The notes beneath the pieces were generated by a model. It was given only the letters and a program-made list of their open reading frames with translations. It had not been told where the DNA came from and did not search any database. A stretch of 64,000 nt of DNA from Strongylocentrotus purpuratus (Eukaryota > Echinodermata > Echinoidea > Camarodonta > Strongylocentrotidae), in the NCBI RefSeq assembly GCF_000002235.5, contig NW_022145532.1:868001-932000 (forward strand), in the 5' to 3' direction. Below, piece by piece: positions 1 to 10,800 of the stretch (positions are counted from its first letter, which is position 1; every line of letters starts with the position of its first letter). A program made the translations under genes and the position numbers.

Positions 1-40
1 TTGAAAGTGGGGCGTTTCCAATACTGGTCTTTACCTTTAA
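1..40. mobile_element. Right end of a TTAA-flanked MITE cut by the window edge
   Basis: The first 40 bases are close to the reverse complement of the left end of the element at 36044-36413: both carry TTAAAGGTAAAGACCAG followed by a shared GGAAACGCCCC stretch. Here the terminus faces right and ends in TTAA at 37-40. The rest of the element lies outside the window. Confidence 0.75.
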
Positions 41-3000
41 AGAGAAGCCCTTCACATGGGATTTGGACCTCATGTAGAGGTAGTTGACCGTCTTGCCAAG
101 ATTTTCAGGTAAAACTACTTTAGATTAATATCTGATCTGAAGGGCCTTCTTCCGCAACTATAGATTAAAGTGTAGGGATTTAAGTTATCTACTTAGAAGA
201 ACTTTGGTAAGGTTTCACAGTCTAAAAGGGCTTTCCTTCTTTTTCACCATTTCTAAATCCTATGACATCTCATTTGCAAATTACTTTTTTTTTTCTGAAA
301 CATTTGCAAATCTATTCCACATATCATGGAAAATATCTCTACATGTAGGTGAGATGGGTTACAGTCTTTTTTTCCAGGATGGAACAAAAATTATATACAC
401 TGTATATGCAATTAATACAACGTAGGATAAAGCAAAAATCAATTTGCCCAAAGCACACTTGGATCCTATAAATTTGAAGTCTTACCGTAATCAATTTGAA
501 ACTGCTTTTTTCTGATTTCTTATAAATTGAACCCCCCCCCCCAAAAAAAAAAAAAAAAAAAAAATTAAAAATTAAAAAAAAAAAAAAATATGTATATATA
601 TATAACAAAATAAAAGAATTGTTACATATCGGTATATTGTCAAAAGTCAAACATAATTTATCTTATTACAAGTTTTAAAGTATATCAGGCCTGTAAAATT
701 GAAACAAGGGTACAGTTCATGTGTAGAAAGTGAGTTGGGATTGTTTATATTTAACAACTAAACAGTGTTTCCTTTAAAAAATGAAAGAAATACATGTAAC
801 TACATTTGTATGTCAACTGTCTTCAAGGTAGCTTGATGTGAACAATTACAGAAAGAAAAGAGATTTCTACATTGGATATGCATGTTATGCCATGTACATG
901 GACAAGCGTGCATTATATGCACTCTGTGACCCCAAGCAATTAGCGAGTAAATGATCACCTCTGCCTCCCTCTACATCCCTTATGTACACAGTCATTGTAT
1001 TCACATTTGACAGTTATTTCTCTCTAGGAATAGAAAACTCAATAAAAAGAAAAGAAGTCTATTCATCAAGCCTCAATAACAATCAAAGCAGATTAGGCTA
1101 CTCAATAACAATGGAATGCTAGCCTCACAATGGCAGTGGGTAGCTTGAATACACCCTCAGTATACACCCTCAGTATACCCCCTTTTATTCTAGAATTGAT
1201 AGAGTAGTAATGGGAGGCTGAATAAACAAAACCCTAAGCAAATGATTCCACTGAATTGTAAAGCAGGCCTACAGTTATTTTAAATGAGACAGTGCGATGT
1301 AATTCTTGGGTAGGAGTTTCAACCACAAACAGGAAGACTTCAGAAGTGTTTTTGCACAAATTTCTTGACACCTATTGTGTCATCCTCTTGAGTTTGGGAA
1401 ATCAATTATTTGCCTCTGGGTCTTCAAAAAACAAATTCCAAAGATTTGGGGAATAAACATGTTGTTTGGGATACGATGTTAAAGATTCCTCTTAAAAATT
1501 TTGTAATTGTTCTCATGTGTTTGAATCATACAGTACTGGCTTCAAATTATGATTATTTGTTATAATATAATTACATTTCAAGAGAAAGTATATGGCAATT
1601 GGTGGGTTTTTAGACCAGCAATATATTCACAAAACTTACTGGAAATTAAATTCAACAGAAAGCACATACATGTACATGGAAATGGAAATGGGTGAAGATG
1701 ACTAGCTGAATTTGTTAATCTTACGTTGCTCCTGAGGTCATTTCTTCCAAAATCGTTTGGCTTATATATGATATAATCTATTCATATATGTAACTTTTTT
1801 ATGTATTTTTGAACGTTCACAATAATTTTCATTTTGATTCTGTGAGAATTTCCTTTCTGTCCTTACCAGTGGTTACCAGTATACAAGATTTACCTTTTAA
1901 AGTTCAAAGTAAATTATAGGCTGTGAAAAATACTTTTTTTTTCTTCCATAAACGTGAAACAAATGCATGAAAATCTGTATGAAACCTGGCTCAAAATGCT
2001 GCTACATGTATAATTCATTGTTTGATTGGCATCCTTTACTACGCCTTTGTTTTTTCAATCATTTAATTTATATAAACCCACGTCTATACTTTGCAAAGTT
2101 TTTTCATTGTGACATTGAAATCACTGTTTTATACAAACAACATACATGTACATGTACATGTAAAATGTACTGTTTAGTGCAATCAAAATGTTTTTGTACG
2201 CTGTTGGTATTGACCGTGAAAGTTTAGCATTCTTGACATTCTTGTCATTACAAAGCAAACAATTTAATTTTCAAATATAATCCTGTTCCTTTGTGTAAGC
2301 TGTCCACATCAAAGATCAAAGTCCTCTTACAATTATTCAACCATGTAATCAAATACATAACATGTACGCATGAATTATAGCAACAAAAAAATCCAAAAAA
2401 ATTGTTAGTTGCTTTTCATATGAAAATACATCCATGTCAATGTTACTTTTCTTACATTCTGTAAATTTGTCCTTCTTCAAAAGTTCAAATGGAAATGGAA
2501 TGTTCAACTTTTTTTTTAGAAAAAATGGAGGTTAGTGACAATCAATTTTAGATAGACAACGTGATTGATTAATGCTTGAAGCAACCTGTGAACACTCTCA
2601 AAAACAGAAGATAGACAGTTATTAGAAAAAGGAATTTGCACTCCATGTAGCTTTACTAAGATAAACCGTCTTCAAGAAAATGGAAGAAATTCCTTTATAT
2701 TGTTTGTAACAAGGCTCCAGGCAAATATAGCGCAATATTGATTTTGTTTGAAATAGGTACCAAACAAGAAAAACATAATTACTATGCTTGTCATAATGTC
2801 TCTCAATGACTCAATGGCATGGCCTGTTAATCTATTTCTCATTACACTTTAACACTCTTCTTCAGCCTTATTATAACATACAAGGCCTTCTAAGAGCAGA
2901 ACATTAGACAAAAAATGTTCTTTAGTCAGAAAAAAGCTTTCGTGAAATAGCTGCGCTTACACTTTATAGCTTACAAGCAAGATAACAAAATCAATAAAAG

Positions 3001-3055
3001 GGAGCTACAAGGCTACCTAATGTACTATCCACCTTCTAAGAATGTAGGTGAGGAC
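41..3055. other. Non-coding stretch downstream of the synphilin-like gene
   Basis: AT-rich sequence without a convincing exon; open frames here are short and lack a family signature. It holds a C-then-A low-complexity run (532-603) and several TACATGTA palindromes, for example at 2003-2010 and in the CATGTA run near 2142-2162. Distal 3' UTR of the minus-strand gene could extend into it. Confidence 0.6.
532..603. repeat. Poly-C / poly-A / TA low-complexity tract
   Basis: Eleven C are followed by about 22 A, interrupted A runs and a short (TA)n. On the minus strand this reads as a long T run followed by G, so it could be the tail of an old retroposed copy, but no body is recognisable. Confidence 0.8.
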
Positions 3056-3191
3056 TTAAATCTTTAATTGCTGCTTCAGAGTTAAGCTCTCAACAATAGC
3101 AGAATCAATGAACGGTATAAGGGGTATCTTAAGCGAATCTAAACCTCCCTGACCACACCAATAAAAAGAATCGTGTACAACCTCCGGAAGA
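3056..3191 (-). CDS. Candidate alternative last exon of the synphilin-like gene
   Basis: On the minus strand an acceptor (TTATTCAG) at 3192 opens a 45-codon frame ending in TAA at 3056. The donor GTAAG that overlaps the stop of exon 12 would leave two bases (TG), and this acceptor supplies one (T), so the phase fits. The joined frame would read ...DKF-CLPEVVHDSFYW... in place of ...DKFW-stop. Phase agreement alone has a one in three chance, the peptide matches no synphilin region I know, and the stretch may simply be 3' UTR. Confidence 0.2.
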
Positions 3192-4776
3192 CTGAATAAG
3201 TCTCGGAGGGATTGTAGTCTATATGTACAAGTGTAGCAATACAATAACTTGTCCACCCCTGGTGATCTGAAATGCTATGGACCATGGATCTAAGATCTCA
3301 CTTTATTCTATTTTATATTTCCCCAAAATATTTTTAAAAGTTATATATATTTCTAAATGTCTTCATGAAAATAATTTTAAAAAGTGTGAAATGGCATGAA
3401 CCACAATTTTATCATGCAAATTAATAACAAATTAAAAGCGTAAATATTCTCAATAAATGAACATCCAATCACAAAACAACAACAACCTACGTGTAGCTTG
3501 TAAAATGAACAGCATTTCTTGTTTTTTGTTTTTTTAAACCGTCAAAGAAACACTGTTTTACAATTTATATTTTTAATCATTTTGCTGAGAAAGTACTTGA
3601 ATAGTCTAGATTAATCTGCCTTAGAATAAAAAGAAAAGTAGAGTATCCCCCAAAGTTGTTGATACATAATTAACATGAGAACCCTATTCATACTTAAGTA
3701 CATTTTCAAAATTTAGAGTACAAATTCTTAAAGACATCAAAATCTCTCTTTCTCTCTCTCTTCCTCTCATGAAATACATATTTTGCAAGTCCCATCCTTA
3801 ACTAATCAAAATCTGAAAGTATACTTTCAACCTATACGTATATCTAACTAAGTTTAATCTTATTCAATTTAGGCAATCAAATATAATCATATTCACTATA
3901 TTACTCTTATCACATCAGTCAAAACTGTACTCCAAACATGTAAGTAATCATCTTCCAAAAGACTAGAGCATGCACATTGTCAAGCCCAAAACAGGTAGGC
4001 AAATTATCAAACAGGATACCAACATTATATTCCACTGGTACTTTACCAGCAACACATTTCCCATGAAGTTTAATTACTTCAAATTATTGTAAAGACCTTC
4101 CAAAGTGACCTTTCAATTTTTTCAAAAATACGTAAACATACATGTATGCAGGTGAATGCACTTTGAAAACTACCATGTAGCATATATGAACAAAAGATAT
4201 TGTCAATAATTATTGAAGTAATTATGGCAGCAATTTCACAGGAAGTCAAGGTTCTGCTATATACATAAAGCAGAAATCTAGGTCATCAGATCCCAAGATC
4301 ATGACGTTCTTTGTTTAATATGGACATGTTACAATTACAACCACACTCAACAAAAAAGATTTCAATATATTTTAACAGACCATCAGAGAAAATCCATCAG
4401 GCCATACTGTGTAAGTACCATAATGTGTTAGAACTTGTGTCACATAGAATATAGCAGTGTTCATATGTTTGACTGTAAAGAGCTCTAGCCAGGAAGGGCC
4501 TAGCTGTATCAACAGACAGCTCAGACTACATGTATGTACAGTATAGAGGGTTTAGTGATACCCTACACGCTGATTTTGGGCTTTGAAATGGGGTTTCTTT
4601 TTAGATGAATGCGTGAACATTTCAAACACCTAAATAAAGATATTTCAATTGTTATAACAATCTGAAACTATCCTGAAAATATACTATTCAATTTGTATTT
4701 TCAACTAGAACTTAAACAAAATAACTATACTTACAACAAAAACAAAATGTTAAAATAAGGAAATAATATTTGCTTC

Positions 4777-4848
4777 TTACCAAAACTTGTCAGTTTCTTC
4801 CTGACCATCAAGGACAGAATCTTGTAGAATCTCATCAACTGGACGATC
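4777..4848 (-). CDS. SNCAIP: Synphilin-like exon 12, probable last coding exon
   Basis: Acceptor TTGTAATAG, then DRPVDEILQDSVLDG and QEETDKFW followed by TAA. The last codons TTT TGG TAA AG... overlap a donor-like TTTTG|GTAAGA, so the exon could instead splice onward in phase 2 (see 3056-3191). Confidence 0.75.
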   Translation of the reverse strand, partial: DRPVDEILQDSVLDGQEETDKFW

Positions 4849-7800
4849 CTATTACAAAACAAAATGATTGCAAGATTTCAATACTAAAGTCGCTGCTGCG
4901 CTTCTTTTTTCCTATTTCTTTCTTGTTTTACTGAATAATGTTATTTGATATTTTACGACTCTTGGATAGAGAGCTTGTCTTAAAAACAAGGAATTAGATA
5001 TGAGACAAAATCACAAGACTAGTGCCCTTGAATAAATCATTCATTCTAATCTAACTAGTCCATCAGAAAAGAGTTTTAGCTACAAGTTTTTTAATATCAA
5101 TATAAAAGCAAATGCCTTTATTCTTAGCACTCCAGTAACATTAATGACAATCGATCAAACAATCAATTATGAATAGAATCTAAGATTAAAATGCAGTGAA
5201 CAGATTACAGAGAGTGAGAAAGAGATAGAGAGAGAAATATATATATATAAATAGAGAGATATATAAAGAGAGAGAGAGAGAGAAGGAGAGAGAAAGAAAA
5301 AAAGAAAGAGAGAGAGAGAGAGAGAGGAGAAAATTGAAAACGGAGATAGAGAAACTAATTATATGAAGAGACACTTCTGGAATACTTTCAATAAATGAAG
5401 CCCATCAATATTTACCTGAGCATGTGATAAGTTAGATCCTGAAATGGGCCGACTGTCTTGAGGCAGAGGTGACTCTGTCTCATAATCATCATCATCACTG
5501 CTGTAGAAGTTAACTCTGTACTCACGATGACCAAGCATAGGAGGATTATATTCACAAGGAGAGGCATTGTTCACAGGACTGTGGAATTCAGCTGCATTCT
5601 GCTCACGCTGCTGCCGATGGGATTCAGACTCATAGATTGGAGAGAGATCTCTACGATGGTAGGATGCATCCGAGCTAGGGCTTGAGGGGCAGTTGTCTTC
5701 ATCCAAAGCAAATTTGATGTGACGGTTACGCGATTTGCGGTAACCCTCTCCGGTTCTGCGAGTTCGATTGAGTATCCCAGCCCTGCGTTTGTACATAGGG
5801 CCTACATCTGGACCGTCCTGGTGATCAACATCAGACCAGACTACATCAGATGACGTGGTGCTACTGAGACTGGAGTCTGAGTTGAGTCTAGGTAGGAAAG
5901 AATCAACCTCTCCTTCCATGTCATCATGATGGTTTATCAGATCAACGTGAACGGATACCTCTCCTCCTGGAACATGTCCTGTTGGTCGTAGCTTCCGCAT
6001 GAAGACTGGCATAGACAAGACGGTGCTTCTACTGCTCGATAAAGGCCTATGAAGAACCTCATCATCTTGGCTCTTGATGGATGACGATAGTTTCATATTC
6101 AGTGGGCTATTCTCACTGCTATGCCTTTGATGCTTCATGTTATTTGTACTTTGCACTGCAGAGTCGGTAGAATGAGATGTTCTTAATCTAGAGAGGAGTG
6201 GTCTACCATTTCTACTCTGGTCACCTGAACCACCATGCCAAGAATGGGAGAGATCTTCGCTTGAGGTCGATAGCTTGCTATCACTCTGCGGGGAAACCTG
6301 ACCTGTCTTAGCATCCCCAGAGTTGATTAAGTCTGGTAGAGTACTCTTCATGAGAGCATCAAGAGACTGCTTTACTTGATTCTGTTTCATGTGTGATGAC
6401 TGTTGTGTACTGATTCTGGTGGATGGCACAGTATTAGATCCATTTAACCTGGCTGCTGGCACACCATCCGTCGGTGAAGGGTTGGTTGGTGTTCGATATT
6501 CTCTTTCATCTTTTGTATAATACTGATTATTTGGGGAAGACTGACAAGTTTTGGCATCCGTTTGACTATTACTTTTCCCTGAGATTAAATCGTTCAAGTG
6601 TCTTTTCACTCTGGACGCCAGATCTTCTTGCTCTATACTTCTTACGCTTGAGGCTGAGCTTCCAGTTTCACTATGGCTCGTCCCTCCATTCACATCACTT
6701 GATGCACCCATATGATGTCGTTGATCTTCCCATGATACTTGTTTCTGAAGTGTGTGCCTTGAAGGTACCAGTGGACCATTCGTCATCACAGAGAGGGATG
6801 ATGATGATGAGCTGAGGGACGTATAACTGCTGCTCAGACTAATACTGTCTTGCTTCTCAGAGAGCGGTACGTTCATTACAGATGGACTTGCAGCTCGGAG
6901 TAAACTCACTTCATTTAGCCGTTTTCTGCAGACAAAATGAAAGGGTATTATATTTTAAAACATTGCTGACATTCTCTTTGTAATCTTTTTAATCTCTTTG
7001 GAAAACAAAACAAAGAACAAAAGCATGGGTACAGTCAATATTCAAATATCTTGTAAGGGGTAATGGTGCTATCATGGACAAAAATCACTAATTTCTATCA
7101 GAAGGAATCATCAAATTAACACTTCATAAACCTTGGACAATGAACACGTACAATTTCTTTCTTTGTAATTGTTTTGAAAAGATATCTTTGAAAAGAACTC
7201 ACCGCATGTCTTTGAGAGGCTCTGAGTTGTAATGATCCTCTAGCTGTGACCTTTGACCGCCACAGCTTGGCAACCCTTGAGGCTGCTGGAGTTTGTGCAG
7301 AGTGTCCTGGATCCTGGAGAGCTCTCCCTCCTGACTGGATGCTTGACGAGCATGCTCCTCCTCCAGGAGCCAGGAGCAAGAGTCCTGGAGCTCTTCGGCA
7401 CGCTGCTTACACAAGGCTATGTCGTCATCACTGTACAAGAATCAACAAGTTCAATGGAGATTTCTAAAGGTCTGGCTGCTACAGAGGTATAATCAGGATT
7501 CATGATTCATCAGGGAAAAACGTATCATCAATGAATGAAAAATGTCTTAGAATTTAGAATCTTATGGCCAAAAGGAGAAAACATGTTTTATGATAGAGAC
7601 TACAAGAACAAATTTCGAATATATATCAAGTTTAATAACCAAGCTAGGTGCGGTTATTTTTTATCTGTCACTGAGCAAAAAACATGTTCATATTCAATAA
7701 CAAAAAATGTTATATGATCAAATATTGTGTATTTTTACAATTCGCTTTGTGACACTGCATTTGAACTGATAAACATTTAGAGAAGAAACTTACCCTAGTT

Positions 7801-10800
7801 CATTACCACTCTCTGCGTATGACGATTCCCTGTGAGCCGGTTCTTTCTCTTTCTTTTGATGCATTTCATCAATTCTTCTCACCAAGAGATTAGTCAGATC
7901 CACATACTGTAGTTGGATCTGTTCTATCCGTTGGGTGGTATCCCGGGGATGCATGCGCACCAGGGCCTTGCTGCATAGTATGGCCTATGGACAATAGACA
8001 AGTTCGTGTTTGTATTCAGGTACATGCAAGAAATCAATTCTGGGCCACATACACTCCCATAGGTTTGACTAACTTTCACACATTACATGTAGGTTGTACA
8101 CAAGATATTGTCCATGCATACCACAAGATAGTATTGAAAGTATTCTCAATTTACTGGAAAAAATGTTATAAGAAAATAGTATATTTCAATAAGATGTTTC
8201 TGTTTGTATTTATATTTTTTCCCATGCAAAGAAATTTATTACATAAAGAACTTACATCATCTAGCCTTGCTTTCAGCTCTACCTTTTCCTGGTGGTACCT
8301 ATAAATCAAACAAGAAAAGATTTCTCATTATAGAGGTTGAGGTATGTCTCACAAATTTATTTTTTATATACACTGTATGTCAAATTGGATTGTTTAAAAA
8401 GAAATGCAGAAAATATTAGAATGCAACGTAAGGAGTTGAAATAACAACTTTTCAACACTTTTGTAACATTAACATTCATTCATCTTTCCATTTCAGATGT
8501 GTGACTTTTCTTTGGTATAGTAAAGCAGTCAAATATCAGTGTTGCCTTTCTGGAAAAGAAATAATGATTTATTCATCCCTTAACAAATCTGTGAGAGTGA
8601 AGAGCAGAAATGAACTTACTCTCTGAGGTCTCTTCTGAGTTGAGTGACTTGATCAGACAGTGAGACACACGTCTCGGTCACAACCAAGAACTGAGCACAG
8701 GTGTTGTGATTATACTTGGTTGCTAGGCTACAAGGAGTCTGCTTCTTACCATTCACCATGGTAACATCACAGGTGAACTCCACAAGAGTCTGCGTACATG
8801 TAGGTAAACAGAAGGGAAACATTTTCATTGTTCAATAACATTTAATTAAGGATGAAAACAGGTTTGCCATTACCTTTACAGGAACAGGGACAGTGCAAGG
8901 TCAACAAACTTTTCTCCAGTAAGAACATCCTTTATGCTGTTACAGAATGATTATGTTTATATGTCACTAGATCATGATAAGAATGGAGCGTTGATTACAT
9001 ACCTGTAGACATGTCAGGTGACCATGTCGAGCAGCAAGGTGGGAAGGCGAGTTGCCATGACGATCAAGACAGTCAAGATCGATGCTGGTATCTTGCATAA
9101 ACTGGAGCAACCATCGCAAGCATGATTCCTGGTACGAAATTGGGTACAATAATATAATCTCATGTTATGTAATAACTGTATTTATAATGCAAGCATAAAC
9201 AGTATATCTTTTCCTGCCATGGATTTCAATCAAAATAATCCTGTAACTCTCAATACATATTCAATATTTCATGTAAGAAACAATAAAAAAAAAAGAGTTT
9301 GAAAGAAGATTAGAGGCTACATAGACCTGACCTTGAGAAATAATTATCAATATATCATGGACAGAATAGATAACAAATGAAGAAGTGTTCACAAAAGCAA
9401 GAGTAAACCATCACTCATCAATACAATGAGAAATAGGCAAATGCAAATTGTTGGTCATATATCAAAAAAGATCATCTAGAAAAGAAAAACATACATGTAG
9501 TATGCAAAGCCTAAAAAAATGAGCAACCAAAATGAAATCAGCACTATCAGCTTTCCGAGAATAGCAGACAATAGACAGAAATGGAGGGCCTTGACTGCCG
9601 ATGTCTGTAACAGACCTTCATGTACCACTTGATGATGATGAGCATAAATGCATTATGTCAAACCAAATACATTTAACCATACAAGTTTTCATATGCAAGG
9701 TCTAATAGATTTCAATAGATGTTGCATCATATTTTCTCTCAAGGTTCCCATTCCAAAATCCCTTGACAATTCAAAGGTTACTCTTGACAATGATTACATG
9801 ACAAACTATCTCACCTGTCCATAACGGGATGCTATATGAAGCAAGGACCACCTATTATCTTGAGAATGAAGCTCATCTTTGGCCTTGGTTTCATTGATCA
9901 ACCACTCAACACAATCCAGTCTGCCATACTGTATGAAAATACAGGGGACAATAAATTATACATTCTGGCTTGCCAAACTGTTACCATCAATCACGATTCA
10001 CAAACAAAATCTAGGTCTCTCATATAGAAATGAACAACCACTCGATACACTCTGTCTGTTAAACTATAAGAAATACAACTAAAGGTTAATGAAACACTCA
10101 AAACAGCAGTATTCTGCCATAATGTAAAACAAGAATATTCTGATTTCTTGAATATAACTGTATAACATACTACCTACAATATTTGGTGTTTATTGTATTG
10201 AGCTCAGGAGAATAAGATAATTCAATTGACAACAGGATTTTTCAGACACATCTGTAATAATCTACATATCAGGACTGTTTATAAAAAGTTATAACTTTAT
10301 ACATTGCACAAAAAAATATTCAGTAGCTTGTAGTGATACTACAAAATTCAGTGTGGTTGAAATCAATCACAATTAACAAACAAAAAAGGACACCAATGTA
10401 TATCAATAACCATAATTGTAAAGACTAAATAATACTTTTCATCAGGCCTAAAAAAAAAAAGATATTGTATTGCCCTTTGCGACCGACCCCAAAATCTTGA
10501 AATCTGCAGTCGGCTTTTAAATTTTTTTTAAAAAAATATTTAAGCATTCAAAACTGAGAAATATCAGCCTAAAGAGAGGGGAAAAAAAAGAAAGAAAAAA
10601 AATAATTTCTGACCGACCAACCCATGTTTTGGCTCCTAAAGGGCAATTCAACATCGTTCTTTTTTAGGCCTCATTGTGTGATTAAAACCCAATTACCACT
10701 TACTTTGACAGCAATGGCAGTTGGTGTGAAGCAGTTATTATTTTCCAGACTGACGTGATGTCCACACAGTCCAGACGCCAGCCACTGTAAGCTCTCAAGT

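Noticed and set aside
5186..5374. Ser/Leu-rich minus-strand frame beside exon 11
   Set aside because: Translation of the GA repeat in intron 11.
6474..6815. 113-codon plus-strand frame
   Set aside because: It lies opposite the long coding exon 11 of the synphilin-like gene and is its antisense shadow.
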